Positions 52,311 to 61,066 of a stretch of DNA of 64,000 nucleotides are shown here, in pieces (within the stretch, counting starts at the first letter, position 1; each line of letters opens with the position of its first letter). A model generated the notes under the pieces. The model did no database searches. It saw only the letters and a list, made by a program, of their open reading frames with translations, and was not told the DNA's origin. Position numbers and translations under genes: made by a program. The stretch comes from Solimonas thermocellulolyticum. Its GTDB lineage: Bacteria > Pseudomonadota > Gammaproteobacteria > Nevskiales > Nevskiaceae. The stretch covers positions 124,001 to 188,000 of the forward strand of contig NZ_JBEPIJ010000002.1 of NCBI RefSeq assembly GCF_040327995.1, given 5' to 3'.

Positions 52311-52823
52311 GTGATTGATTCAGACGGTTTTCGTCCGAACGTCGGTATCGTGCTCTGCAGCGCGGGCGGCCGTCTTTTGTGGGCCAAACGGATCAATCAG
52401 GATGCCTGGCAGTTTCCGCAGGGTGGCATTCAGCGCGGCGAGTCGCCGCGTGAGGCCTTGTTTCGCGAACTGCACGAGGAGTTGGGCCTGCTGCCCGAGC
52501 ATGTGCAAATCCTCGGCGTGACCAAGGGATGGCTGCGTTACCGCCTGCCCGGTCGCTATCTGCGGCGCGGCCGCGGGCGCCTGTGCATTGGCCAGAAGCA
52601 GAAGTGGTTTGCGCTGCGCCTGGTCGGCGACGAAAGCGCAGTGCGCTTCGATACAACCTGCAAGCCCGAGTTCGATGGCTGGCGCTGGGTCGATTACTGG
52701 CAGCCGCTCGACGAGGTCGTCGAATTCAAGCGCGAGGTGTATCGCCGCGCGCTCAACGAGCTCGCGCCCCTGATCGGGGTGCAGCCGCGCGAGCCCCTCC
52801 GCCGCAACGCCATTGCCGCCTGA
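52311..52823 (+). CDS. rppH: RNA pyrophosphohydrolase RppH
   Basis: 170 residues from GTG 52311. Nudix hydrolase that removes pyrophosphate from mRNA 5' ends to start decay. The Nudix box runs from QGGIQRGESP to ELHEELG; FRPNVGIVLCSAGGRLLWAK and AWQFPQGG are typical of RppH. It ends just before the bfd promoter region. Confidence 0.96.
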   Translation: MIDSDGFRPNVGIVLCSAGGRLLWAKRINQDAWQFPQGGIQRGESPREALFRELHEELGLLPEHVQILGVTKGWLRYRLPGRYLRRGRGRLCIGQKQKWFALRLVGDESAVRFDTTCKPEFDGWRWVDYWQPLDEVVEFKREVYRRALNELAPLIGVQPREPLRRNAIAA

Positions 52824-52865
52824 GCGGCCGTGGACGTCCGCAAGCAGGCGCTTGCTGGATTCGCG

Positions 52866-52895
52866 TTGACAATCGTTCTCATTCGATTTTACGAT
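52866..52895 (+). promoter_or_regulatory. bfd promoter with overlapping Fur box
   Basis: TTGACA (52866-52871), 18 bases, then TACGAT (52890-52895). Within the spacer, GACAATCGTTCTCATTCGA (52868-52886) matches a 19-bp Fur box at about 13 positions, with the GTTCTCATT core intact. It starts 37 bases upstream of bfd. Iron-loaded Fur would block RNA polymerase here, so bfd should be induced by iron starvation. Confidence 0.75.
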
Positions 52896-52904
52896 TGCGG
52901 CGCC

Positions 52905-53129
52905 ATGTACCTCTGCGTCTGCAAGGCCGTTTCCGAACGCACCGCCCGCCGCGCGATTCGCGAGCAGGGGGTGGTGTCGCTGCGCGAGCTGACGCGCACG
53001 CACGGCATCGGCACCTGTTGCGGCAAGTGCGTCCCTGCCGCGCGCGCGTTGCTCGAGGAGGAGTTGGCGGCGTCGACCCCGCTGGCCGCGCCGCCGCTAC
53101 CGCTCTCCGCGGGTGCCGTCGCCGTCTAA
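52905..53129 (+). CDS. bfd: Bacterioferritin-associated ferredoxin
   Basis: 74 residues. Four cysteines (MYLCVCKAVSERT and GTCCGKCVPAAR) bind one [2Fe-2S] cluster in the BFD fold. Bfd docks on bacterioferritin and passes electrons that release stored iron. The Ala/Pro-rich C-terminal tail is not conserved. Fur-controlled promoter upstream; bfr follows by 131 bases. Confidence 0.96.
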   Translation: MYLCVCKAVSERTARRAIREQGVVSLRELTRTHGIGTCCGKCVPAARALLEEELAASTPLAAPPLPLSAGAVAV

Positions 53130-53260
53130 TTCATGACCGGCGACGCTGCGCCGGTGATGCTGCGACTGAGAATCCGACGCGCTTGTTCTCCCGTCGAGAT
53201 TCCGTCATCGAAATTTTTCGCTGCCTATACTCGCTCCGACACAAATCCCGGAGCGAAACC

Positions 53261-53743
53261 ATGCGCGGCGACGCCAAAGTCATCGAGTATCTCAACCAGG
53301 CGCTCAAGAACGAGCTGACCTCGATCAACCAGTACTTCCTGCATGCACGCATGCTGAGCAACTGGGGCATGAAGCGTCTCGGCAAGCACGAGTACGAGGA
53401 ATCCATCGACGAGATGAAGCATGCCGACAAGCTCATCGCGCGCATCCTGTTTCTCGAAGGGCTGCCGAACCTGCAGGATCTGGGCAAGCTCTACATCGGC
53501 GAGGATGTAAAGGAAATCCTCGAGTGCGACCTCAAGCGCGAGAAAGAAGCGCATCCGTTGTATAAGGATGCGATCGCCTACTGCGAGAGCGTGCGCGATT
53601 ACGTCACGCGCGAGCTGCTGGTCGAGATCCAGCAAAGCGAGGAGGCACACATCGACTGGATCGAGGAGCAGCTTGGTCTGATCGAGCGCATGGGCCTGCA
53701 GAACTTCGTGCAGTTCGCCTGCGGCGAGATGACCGAGAGCTGA
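53261..53743 (+). CDS. bfr: Bacterioferritin
   Basis: 160 residues. It forms 24-mer iron-storage shells. The heme ligand Met52 (SIDEMKHAD) is present, and the ferroxidase ligands Glu18, Glu51, His54 and the EEAHIDW pair are intact, so this is an active heme-binding Bfr. TATACT at 53226-53231 is a candidate -10 box. An intrinsic terminator follows the stop by 20 bases. Bfr stores iron and Bfd releases it, so separate promoters make sense. Confidence 0.97.
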   Translation: MRGDAKVIEYLNQALKNELTSINQYFLHARMLSNWGMKRLGKHEYEESIDEMKHADKLIARILFLEGLPNLQDLGKLYIGEDVKEILECDLKREKEAHPLYKDAIAYCESVRDYVTRELLVEIQQSEEAHIDWIEEQLGLIERMGLQNFVQFACGEMTES

Positions 53744-53762
53744 TCGTAACTGGTGACACGCG

Positions 53763-53789
53763 AAACGCCCCGGACAGCGGGGCGTTTTT
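53763..53789 (+). terminator. Rho-independent terminator after bfr
   Basis: A perfect 10-bp stem AAACGCCCCG / CGGGGCGTTT with a five-base loop and a final run of T residues. Its last base touches the stop codon of the convergent hemJ gene, so it may also affect hemJ transcript ends. Confidence 0.9.
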
Positions 53790-54205
53790 CAGAACGGCTT
53801 GACGATCACCAGGATGACGATCGCAAGCAGTGCCAGCGCAGGCACTTCGTTGGCGATCCGATAAAACCGAGCACTGTGCGCATTGCGCCGCTCGGCGAAA
53901 GCGCGCACGCGCGTCTTCAGCCAGCCGTGATAGGCGGACAGGCCGATGACCAGCGCCAGCTTGGTGTGCAGCCAGCCCATTTGCAGATGGCCCGGTACGA
54001 GCCACAGCAGCCACAGACCGAAGACCCAGGTGCCGACCATCCCCAGCGTGGTGATGCGGTAGAGGCGGCGCTCCATCACGCAGAAGCGCTCATGGCCCGG
54101 CTCGTCTGTAGTGTCGGCGTGATAGACGAACAGACGCGGCAGGTAGAACAGCCCCGCGAACCAGGCGACGACGAAGAACACGTGGAAGGCTTTGATCCAT
54201 AGCAT
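53789..54205 (-). CDS. hemJ: Protoporphyrinogen IX oxidase HemJ
   Basis: 138 residues, four membrane helices: LWIKAFHVFFVVAWFAGLFY, then GMVGTWVFGLWLLWLV, KLALVIGLSAYHGWL and VPALALLAIVILVIV. The histidines in KAFHVFFVVAWF and AYHGWL are the family's conserved heme-binding candidates. HemJ oxidises protoporphyrinogen in heme synthesis in bacteria without HemG or HemY. The start is ATG 54205; the upstream frame extension is not conserved. Confidence 0.93.
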   Translation of the reverse strand: MLWIKAFHVFFVVAWFAGLFYLPRLFVYHADTTDEPGHERFCVMERRLYRITTLGMVGTWVFGLWLLWLVPGHLQMGWLHTKLALVIGLSAYHGWLKTRVRAFAERRNAHSARFYRIANEVPALALLAIVILVIVKPF

Positions 54206-54305
54206 GGCGGCACCTCGGGCGCGCAGTGTAGGACATACCGCTGCCGCTAGAATGCAAGGCTCGCCGCCGGCACGGGGTCTGCGGCAATCGTGGCGAAGCT
54301 GAACA

Positions 54306-55340
54306 ATGATCAAGGTGGGTATCGTCGGCGGCACCGGCTACACTGGCGCCGAGCTTTTGCGCCTCTTGGCGCAGCACCCGCAGGCACAAGTGAGCGTGCT
54401 GACCTCGCGCAAGGAGGCTGGCGAGCGCGCGGATGCGCTGTTCCCGCACTTGCGCGGACAGACCGATCTTCACTTCGAGGCGCCCGATACGGCGCGGCTC
54501 CAGCAGTGCGATGCCGTGTTCTTCGCCACGCCGCACGGCACGGCGATGACGATGGCACGGGAGCTCTTGGACAGCGGTGTGCGCATCATCGACCTGTCCG
54601 CGGACTTTCGCCTGCGCGACCCGGCGGCGTTCAGGCAGTGGTATGGCCTCGAACATGCATGTCCGGACGTGCTCGAAGAAGCGGTCTACGGCCTGCCGGA
54701 AGTGAATCGCGAGCGCATCCGCTCGGCGCGCGTCGTCGCCAATCCCGGCTGCTATCCGACGGCGGTGCAGCTCGGCTTTCTGCCGCTGATCGAGGCCGGT
54801 CTGGTGGCCGAAGGCGCGGCCTTGGTCGCCGATTGCAAGTCCGGCGTCAGCGGTGCCGGACGCGAAGCCAAGCTCGGCTCGCTGTACTGCGAGGCCGGTG
54901 ATTCGTTCAAGGCCTATGGCGTGTCGGGGCATCGGCACTGGCCGGAGATCGCGCAAGGGCTCGCCCAGATCGCCGGGCGCAAGCTCGACGTCTGCTTCGT
55001 ACCACACCTGGTGCCGATGATCCGTGGCATCCACGCGACTCTGTACGTGCCGATGGACCGCGTGCCCGACGATCTGCAGGCGGTGTTCGAGCGCCGCTAC
55101 GCCGGAGAGCCTTTCGTCGACGTGATGCCGGCCGGCGCGCACCCGGAAACCAGGAGCGTGCGCGCGAGCAACGTATGCCGGATCGCCGTGCATCGCTCGG
55201 TAGATGGTCGCCACGCGATCGTCCTTAGCGTGATCGACAATCTGGTCAAGGGTGCTTCCGGACAGGCGGTACAGAACCTCAATCTGATGTTCGGTCTGGA
55301 CGAGCGCTGCGCGCTCGACGTGCCGCCGCTGGCACCCTGA
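54306..55340 (+). CDS. argC: N-acetyl-gamma-glutamyl-phosphate reductase
   Basis: 344 residues. Third step of arginine synthesis, NADPH-dependent. VGIVGGTGYTGAELLRLL is the cofactor loop, and the catalytic cysteine is in ANPGCYPTAVQLGFLPL. KSGVSGAGREAK and the late GASGQAVQNLN are also diagnostic. A run of same-strand genes (DUF6776, bactofilin, erpA) follows with very short gaps. Confidence 0.97.
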   Translation: MIKVGIVGGTGYTGAELLRLLAQHPQAQVSVLTSRKEAGERADALFPHLRGQTDLHFEAPDTARLQQCDAVFFATPHGTAMTMARELLDSGVRIIDLSADFRLRDPAAFRQWYGLEHACPDVLEEAVYGLPEVNRERIRSARVVANPGCYPTAVQLGFLPLIEAGLVAEGAALVADCKSGVSGAGREAKLGSLYCEAGDSFKAYGVSGHRHWPEIAQGLAQIAGRKLDVCFVPHLVPMIRGIHATLYVPMDRVPDDLQAVFERRYAGEPFVDVMPAGAHPETRSVRASNVCRIAVHRSVDGRHAIVLSVIDNLVKGASGQAVQNLNLMFGLDERCALDVPPLAP

Positions 55341-55347
55341 GTCGTCG

Positions 55348-56103
55348 ATGCAGCCGCGTATCGTCGTCGCGCGCCAACGCCCGTGGTGGCTGAAACCGGT
55401 GCTGATCGGCGGGGGGAGCTTCGCCTTGGCGCTCGGTGCCTGGGGCTTGTATCTCTACACGCGCGCAGCGACGGTGACGGATTTCGAGCGCGCTCAGCTC
55501 GAAGTCGAGCAGCTGCGCGAGGAGCGGCGTAGCCTGACACGCGATCTGCGCATGGCGCGCGACGAGATTCGCCGGCTGCAGGAGCAGGTGGCCTACGTGG
55601 AGCGTTCGCGTCAGATCGATGCCGAGGCCTGTGAGGCGGTGCGCGCGTCGCTGGTCGATCTGCAGGCGGAGGCCTCCGATCTACGCGAACAACTGGCGTT
55701 CTATCGTGGGATCGTCGCGCCCGAGCAGTCGCGGGCCGGCGTGCGGGTGTACGAGTTCAAGCTCAGACCGGGTGTTCAGCCGCGGCGCTACATCTACGAG
55801 CTGGTGCTGATCCAGTCCGTGCGCCACGACAGACGTGTCGCCGGTCGTATCGAGCTCGAACTGATCGCAAAGCAAAGCGACGCCGAGATGCGCCTGCCAT
55901 GGCAGACGCTCACAGTGGGTGACGCCGGGGCGAATCTGGTATTTTCCCTGAAGTACTTCGAGGAGTTTTCCGGCGAGATCGAGATCCCAGCGCGTGTTGT
56001 GCCGGAGCGCGTGCGCGTGACGTTGATGCCCGAAGGCAGTGACGCGCCGCGCGTCGACGAGTCATTCGACTGGGCGCGCCTGGTCGGACAAGGAGATGGC
56101 TAG
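55348..56103 (+). CDS. DUF6776-type membrane-anchored coiled-coil protein
   Basis: 251 residues. An N-terminal membrane helix (VLIGGGSFALALGAWGLYLY) is followed by a coiled coil (about 48-125; FERAQLEVEQLREERRSLTR) and a beta-rich C-terminal domain (YEFKLRPGVQPRRYIYELVL, LTVGDAGANLVFSLKYFEEF). Single-pass with a periplasmic bulk is likely. Position next to a bactofilin gene, two bases away, suggests a physical partnership with that filament; the role is unknown. Confidence 0.78.
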   Translation: MQPRIVVARQRPWWLKPVLIGGGSFALALGAWGLYLYTRAATVTDFERAQLEVEQLREERRSLTRDLRMARDEIRRLQEQVAYVERSRQIDAEACEAVRASLVDLQAEASDLREQLAFYRGIVAPEQSRAGVRVYEFKLRPGVQPRRYIYELVLIQSVRHDRRVAGRIELELIAKQSDAEMRLPWQTLTVGDAGANLVFSLKYFEEFSGEIEIPARVVPERVRVTLMPEGSDAPRVDESFDWARLVGQGDG

Positions 56104-56105
56104 CG

Positions 56106-56612
56106 ATGTTTGGCAGTAGCAGCAGCAACAACAGTAGCAGCAAGGCTGCGTCCAATAGCAGCGTCGGCGTCGACACGCTGATCGGCCGGCAGACCGAGAT
56201 TCTGGGCGATGTCCGCTTCACCGGCGGCTTGCACGTCGATGGCAAGATCAAGGGCAAGGTGATCGCGTCCGCCGACAAGGCGGCGGCGCTGTCGGTGAGC
56301 GAGCATGGCACGATCGAGGGCGATGTACGTGTGCCGAACGTCGTGCTCAACGGCGTCGTGACCGGTGACGTTCACGCCTCGCAAAAGATCGCGCTGTCGT
56401 CCAAGGCGCGCATCACCGGCAACGTGTTCTACCGCCTCATCGAGATGGAGAGCGGCGCCAAGGTCAATGGCCAGCTCGTGCACGATGACGGCACCGGCGC
56501 GTCGGCGAACTTCAGCGCCACGGCGGCAGCGCCGGCCGAATCCGACGGTGCACGCGGCGCCGCCGACGAACTCAGCGAGGCGCGCCGGGTCAAAGGCATC
56601 GTCAACGGCTGA
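56106..56612 (+). CDS. Bactofilin (polymer-forming cytoskeletal protein)
   Basis: 168 residues. The central beta-helix domain (about 20-130) has the bactofilin repeats TLIGRQTEILGDVRFTGGLH, VDGKIKGKVI, GDVRVPNVVLNGVVTGDV and SSKARITGNVFY. N- and C-terminal tails are disordered, with a Ser/Asn-rich start. Bactofilins form nucleotide-free membrane-associated filaments that place cell-wall or motility enzymes. It overlaps erpA by one base (TGATG). Confidence 0.93.
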   Translation: MFGSSSSNNSSSKAASNSSVGVDTLIGRQTEILGDVRFTGGLHVDGKIKGKVIASADKAAALSVSEHGTIEGDVRVPNVVLNGVVTGDVHASQKIALSSKARITGNVFYRLIEMESGAKVNGQLVHDDGTGASANFSATAAAPAESDGARGAADELSEARRVKGIVNG

Positions 56613-56968
56613 TGATCGATCACCGGGTGTGCGAGATGGATGATCCTGTCATCTTCACCGAAGCCGCTGCGCAAAAGGTCTACGCCTTGCTGCAGGAAGA
56701 GGACAATCCGCAGCAGATGCTGCGGGTTTTCGTCAGCGGCGGTGGCTGTTCGGGATTCCAGTACGGGTTCCGCTTCGAGACGCAGGCCGAGGAGGACGAC
56801 ACCCGTGTGCATCGTGCCGGGGTGACGCTGCTGGTCGATCCGATGAGCCTGCAGTACTTACAGGGTGCGGAGATCGACTACAAGGAAACCGTGGAGGGCG
56901 CGCAGTTCGTGATCCGCAATCCGAACGCCAGCACCACCTGCGGTTGTGGTAACTCCTTCACCGTCTGA
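56612..56968 (+). CDS. erpA: Iron-sulfur cluster insertion protein ErpA
   Basis: 118 residues from ATG 56612, or 110 if ATG 56636 is used (the latter begins where the domain begins). A-type carrier: the three cluster cysteines are in SGGGCSGFQYGF and the C-terminal TTCGCGNSF. It delivers [Fe-S] clusters to apo-proteins, including IspG. The order argC ... erpA-anmK is shared with Pseudomonas. Confidence 0.96.
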   Translation: MIDHRVCEMDDPVIFTEAAAQKVYALLQEEDNPQQMLRVFVSGGGCSGFQYGFRFETQAEEDDTRVHRAGVTLLVDPMSLQYLQGAEIDYKETVEGAQFVIRNPNASTTCGCGNSFTV

Positions 56969-56985
56969 GTCGTAGACCGCCCGCG

Positions 56986-58092
56986 TCAGGGCAGATACAG
57001 ACCCCCGAGCACGGCCTCGCGTGCCGCGCCGGTGACGGAAGGTACATTGCCGGGCAACCGCGCGACCCGACGCCAGGCCAGCCAGGCGAACGCTGCCGCC
57101 TCCACCAAGTCGCCGTCGATGCCCAGCTCGTCCGTGAGCTCGAGTCGAGTCTGTGGCAGCCGGGACTGCAGGGTTTCCCTCAGTAGGGCATTACGCCGCC
57201 CGCCGCCGCAGAGCAACAGCCGGCCGATCGTCGGTGCATGACGGCTCAGCGCGGCTGCGACACCGGCCGCGGTCAGCTCGCAGAGCGTGCGCTGCACGTC
57301 CGCGGCGGGCAACTCGTCGAGCCGAGGGTAGCGATCGCGCAGCCAGCTCAGGTTGAAATAGTCGCGCCCGGTGCTCTTGGGCGGTGGTTTCGCGAAGTAG
57401 GCATCAGCCAGACAGGCCTGCAGCAGCCCCGGGTGGATCGTGCCGCTGCGCGCCCATTCGCCGTCCCGGTCGAAAGGCAGCCCGCGATGCTGGGCGACCC
57501 ACAGGTCCATCAGAGCATTCGCCGGGCCGGTGTCGAAGCCACAAACCTGCCCGTCGACCGTCAGCAGCGTAACGTTGGCGATGCCGCCGAGATTGAGGAT
57601 CGCGCACGGCGCGTGCGCTACGAAGCAAGCGCGATGGAAGGCGGAAACCAGCGGCGCACCCTGGCCGCCGAGAGCCAGATCGCCGCGGCGGAAATCCGCG
57701 ACGACGGCGATGCCGCAACGGGCGGCGATCAGCGCCGGGTCGCCGAGTTGCAGGCTGTTGCGGCTCGCGAGCGGGTCATGGAACAGCGTCTGGCCGTGTG
57801 ATCCGATCACGGCGACCGCATCCTGATCGATCCGGGCTCGGTTCATCAGCGTGAGCGCGGCATGCGCGAAATGCTCGGCGATGGCGTGATCCAGATCCGC
57901 CAGTTCGCGCAGACTCAGCGGCCGCTCGGGCTCGGTCTGTAGCGCCAGCAGCCGCGCGCGTAAGGGCGCCACGTACTCGACGCGCGCGTGGCTCGCGATG
58001 GTAATGCTGCCGCTCGCCGCATCGATGTCGCACAGCACGGCATCGATGCCGTCCATGCTGGTGCCCGACATCAGGCCGATGCACCTGGGCAT
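56986..58092 (-). CDS. anmK: Anhydro-N-acetylmuramic acid kinase
   Basis: 368 residues. It phosphorylates and opens 1,6-anhydro-MurNAc during wall recycling, downstream of AmpD. Sugar-kinase fold with CIGLMSGTSMDGIDAVLCDI at the N-terminus, GSHGQTLFHDP, LNLGGIANVTLL and LLLCGGGRRNALL. The start is placed at ATG 58092, because a frame extension upstream runs through the hairpin region. Confidence 0.96.
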   Translation of the reverse strand: MPRCIGLMSGTSMDGIDAVLCDIDAASGSITIASHARVEYVAPLRARLLALQTEPERPLSLRELADLDHAIAEHFAHAALTLMNRARIDQDAVAVIGSHGQTLFHDPLASRNSLQLGDPALIAARCGIAVVADFRRGDLALGGQGAPLVSAFHRACFVAHAPCAILNLGGIANVTLLTVDGQVCGFDTGPANALMDLWVAQHRGLPFDRDGEWARSGTIHPGLLQACLADAYFAKPPPKSTGRDYFNLSWLRDRYPRLDELPAADVQRTLCELTAAGVAAALSRHAPTIGRLLLCGGGRRNALLRETLQSRLPQTRLELTDELGIDGDLVEAAAFAWLAWRRVARLPGNVPSVTGAAREAVLGGLYLP

Positions 58093-58111
58093 CGGTGCGC
58101 TCAGAGTCCGT

Positions 58112-58223
58112 GAAGAAATGCACGCCCTGTGCATTTCTTCTGTCGCAAGTCCGGCACACGCCCGGACTTGCTCGCACGCATCAAGCCCTTGCGGGCCAGA
58201 TGCGCGTCCGGCCATCCCTGGCC
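58112..58223. repeat. Cluster of four hairpins between anmK and the M23 gene
   Basis: Four inverted repeats follow each other. The first is a 12-bp perfect stem (58112-58123 with 58129-58140). The second is a 10-bp perfect stem (58145-58154 with 58162-58171). The third is a two-part stem GCATC / GATGC (58178-58203) enclosing GCCC / GGGC. The fourth is GGCCA / TGGCC (58210-58223). The last part shares 17 bases (58211-58227) with 25876-25892. This resembles an intergenic repeat (REP/BIME-like) element; the family is not recognised. Confidence 0.6.
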
Positions 58224-58253
58224 GCCCCGAGAGCCTGAAACATTCACGGGTGC

Positions 58254-59630
58254 TCAGGGCGTGGCGGTGGTCGCGGTCGCCTGAACTCGCGCGAGGTGCT
58301 GCTCGGCCATCGCGTCAAGCCGAGCCAGAATCGGCGCGGATTCGAGTTTCCACTGCGCGAGTACGGAGCGCGGCAGCGGATTGGCGCGCGGCAGTGGTAC
58401 CGTGACCGGATCCTTGTGCACGCCGTTGACGCGGAACTCATAGTGCAGATGCGGGGCGGTGGCGAGGCCGGAAGCGCCGACGTAACCGATGACCTGTCCC
58501 TGACGCACCGTCAAACCGGCGCGCAGACCGCTGCGGAAGCGCGACATGTGTGCGTAGAGTGTCGTGTACTGTGAACCGTGTTTGAGGATCACCACGCGGC
58601 CGTAACCGCCCTTGACGCCGATGAACTCGACTTTCCCGTCGGCCGTCGCGCGTATCGGGGTGCCGGCACTGGCCGCGTAGTCCACGCCCTTGTGCGCGCG
58701 GATGGTGTTGAGGATGGGATGGCGGCGCCGCAGGTTGAAGTGCGAGCTGATGCGGGCGAAATCGACGGGCGTACGCAAGAAGGCCTTGCGGATCGAGTCG
58801 CCCTCGGGGGTGTAGTAGGCCGTGTTGCCGGATTGATCGATGTAGCGGACGGCGCGGAAGCTGCGTCCGCGGTTGACGAACTCGGCGGCGATGATGTCGC
58901 CGTCGCGCAGCTTTTCGTCGTCGCGATACAACTCCTCGTAGATCACGGCGAAACGATCGCCGACGCGCAGGTCCAGCGCGAAATCGATGTCGTAGCCGAA
59001 TATCTCGGCGAGCTGCATCAGCAGCCGGTTGGACAGGCCGGCGCGCTGGCCGTCGAGGAACAAGGAGTTCTCGATGATGCCCATCGCCTGCGCCTGACGG
59101 CGTTCGTACTCGATCGCCGTGGTCACGGCTTCGAGCTGGTTCTCGGTATCGCGGCGCACGTGCAACGTGGCTTTACCGTCGAGCTCGAAGCGCAGCTCTG
59201 CGAGGCGGCTTTCCGGCGTTTTGCGGAGTTGCAGCTTGTCGCCGGCGCGCAGGTTCTTGAGGCGAGCCGATTCCGGGCTGAGCTTGGTGACGGCGATCGC
59301 CTCTGAGAAGCCCAGGCCATGGGCCTCGAAGATCTGCGACAGCGTTTGTCCGCGCTGCACCTCCACCGTCACCCAGTCGCTGGGCTCCGGCGGCGGCAGC
59401 GTGTCGGCCAGTGCGGCCTGGATCGATTCGGTGAATGCCGCGTCCGTGCTGCTCAGCGTCGCCGCGATATCGCTCGGCAAGGCGCCATCGACGATGGCGC
59501 TCTGGCGTTTGGCGACGCCTTCGCGCGTGGCGACGGCAGCGAGCAGCACGGCACACAGTGAGGCGATCAATACGGACCGCTTGACCGAACGGCGGGGTGC
59601 CGGCTCGGCTGGGCTATAATCGAATCTCAT
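58254..59630 (-). CDS. M23 family peptidoglycan endopeptidase (MepM-like)
   Basis: 458 residues from ATG 59630. An N-terminal membrane anchor (VLIASLCAVLLAAVATREG) precedes an OapA/LysM-like domain (about 90-140, VEVQRGQTLSQIFEAHGL). The LytM catalytic domain keeps the zinc ligands: HKGVDYAA, YAHMSRF and the HLHYEF pair. Unlike EnvC in this window, the site is intact, so it should cut cross-bridges to allow wall growth. anmK lies downstream on the same strand and tyrS is divergent. Confidence 0.94.
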   Translation of the reverse strand: MRFDYSPAEPAPRRSVKRSVLIASLCAVLLAAVATREGVAKRQSAIVDGALPSDIAATLSSTDAAFTESIQAALADTLPPPEPSDWVTVEVQRGQTLSQIFEAHGLGFSEAIAVTKLSPESARLKNLRAGDKLQLRKTPESRLAELRFELDGKATLHVRRDTENQLEAVTTAIEYERRQAQAMGIIENSLFLDGQRAGLSNRLLMQLAEIFGYDIDFALDLRVGDRFAVIYEELYRDDEKLRDGDIIAAEFVNRGRSFRAVRYIDQSGNTAYYTPEGDSIRKAFLRTPVDFARISSHFNLRRRHPILNTIRAHKGVDYAASAGTPIRATADGKVEFIGVKGGYGRVVILKHGSQYTTLYAHMSRFRSGLRAGLTVRQGQVIGYVGASGLATAPHLHYEFRVNGVHKDPVTVPLPRANPLPRSVLAQWKLESAPILARLDAMAEQHLARVQATATTATP

Positions 59631-59845
59631 CTCTGACCCAAAAAAAACGAACAAGTGCCGTGGCTTGACGCCGTGGCCCGCACCCTGAGCGTCCTATCGT
59701 CGTTATGGTTGTTGACCCACTTGTGCGGCGTAAGGAAACACAGTTTCGTGCGCCTTGGCAAGCACTTCCCTGCAGTCGCTCCCGCACGGCGTAAAGTTCT
59801 GGTGGTTTTTCCGGTGCGTCCGTGCCGTCACAGCAGCCTTGGAAC

Positions 59846-61054
59846 ATGAGCAGCGAATTCGCCGAACTCGAGCGTGGTACCGAAGAGATCCTCCCCAAAG
59901 ACGAGTTTCGTGCGCGTCTGCGCGAAGCGGCGGCACGAGGGCGTCGCCTGCGGATCAAAGCCGGCTTCGACCCGACGGCGAGAGATCTGCATCTGGGGCA
60001 CACCCTGCTGCTGAACCGGCTCCGCGCCTTCCAAGAGGCCGGGCACGAGGCCGTCTTTCTGATCGGCGACTTCACCGGCATGATCGGCGATCCCACCGGG
60101 AAGAACGAGACGCGCAAGCCGCTGAGCCGCGAGCAGGTCGCGGAGAATGCCAAGACCTATACCGAACAGGTCTTCAAAATCCTCGATCCGGCGCGCACGA
60201 CGATCGAGTTCAATAGCCGCTGGCTCGATGCGCTGGGCGCGGAAGGGATCATTCGGATCGCTGCGCAGCACACCGTCGCACGCATGCTCGAGCGTGACGA
60301 CTTCGCCAAGCGCTACGCCGGCGGACAGCCGATCGCGATCCACGAGTTCCTCTACCCGCTGCTCCAAGGCTACGACTCGGTGGCTCTGCGGGCCGATGTC
60401 GAGCTCGGTGGCACCGACCAGAAGTTCAACCTGCTGGTCGGACGTCACCTGCAGCAGGCCTTTGGGCAAAGACCGCAATGCATCATGACCGTGCCGATCC
60501 TCGAGGGTCTGGACGGCGTGCAGAAGATGTCGAAATCGCTCGGCAACTACATCGGCGTCAACGACCCGCCAGCGGAGATGTTCGGCAAGATCATGTCGAT
60601 CTCCGACAGCTTGATGTGGCGGTACTACGACTTACTGTCGTTCGAGCCACTCTCCACCGTTCGTGAGCTGCGCGCGAGCGTCGAGGCGGGCGCCAACCCG
60701 CGCGACGTCAAGATGCGTCTGGGCGTCGAAATCGTGAGCCGCTTCCACGGCGCGGCGTCCGCCGAGGCTGCGCGTGCAGCGTTCATCCAGCAGTTCTCCA
60801 AGGGCGGGCTGCCGCAGGACATTCCGGAGGTGAGTGTCGCGGTGCCGGCACAAGGCATCTCCATTGCGCGCTTGCTGCGCGAAGCCGGGCTGGTCGGCAG
60901 CAATGCCGAAGGCGCACGCATGGTGGAGCAGCGCGCGGTGCGGCTCGATCAGCAAAGGGTGGAAGACCGCGGGCTGATGCTGTCGGCGGGTGGTACCCAC
61001 CTGCTGCAAGTGGGGACCAGGCGCTACGCCCGCGTCAGGCTGGTCGCATCGTGA
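59846..61054 (+). CDS. tyrS: Tyrosyl-tRNA synthetase
   Basis: 402 residues from ATG 59846 (GTG 59822 would add eight). Class I fold: LHLGHTLLLNRLRAF is the HIGH-type motif, KMSKSLGNYIG is KMSKS, and the C-terminal ~60 residues (ISIARLLREAGLVGSN) form an S4 RNA-binding domain. DPTARDLHLGH and FKQ-type spacing place it in the TyrZ group. The 215 bases upstream hold no promoter I can support. The rRNA operon follows. Confidence 0.96.
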   Translation: MSSEFAELERGTEEILPKDEFRARLREAAARGRRLRIKAGFDPTARDLHLGHTLLLNRLRAFQEAGHEAVFLIGDFTGMIGDPTGKNETRKPLSREQVAENAKTYTEQVFKILDPARTTIEFNSRWLDALGAEGIIRIAAQHTVARMLERDDFAKRYAGGQPIAIHEFLYPLLQGYDSVALRADVELGGTDQKFNLLVGRHLQQAFGQRPQCIMTVPILEGLDGVQKMSKSLGNYIGVNDPPAEMFGKIMSISDSLMWRYYDLLSFEPLSTVRELRASVEAGANPRDVKMRLGVEIVSRFHGAASAEAARAAFIQQFSKGGLPQDIPEVSVAVPAQGISIARLLREAGLVGSNAEGARMVEQRAVRLDQQRVEDRGLMLSAGGTHLLQVGTRRYARVRLVAS

Positions 61055-61066
61055 TCGAAAATTGAC

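Noticed and set aside
58093..58215. N-terminal extension of anmK
   Set aside because: It would translate the hairpin cluster and does not resemble AnmK; the family start is at 58092.
59615..59620. TATAAT hexamer as a tyrS promoter
   Set aside because: The nearest TTGAC-type box is 28 bases away, which is too far, and the site lies inside the M23 coding start.
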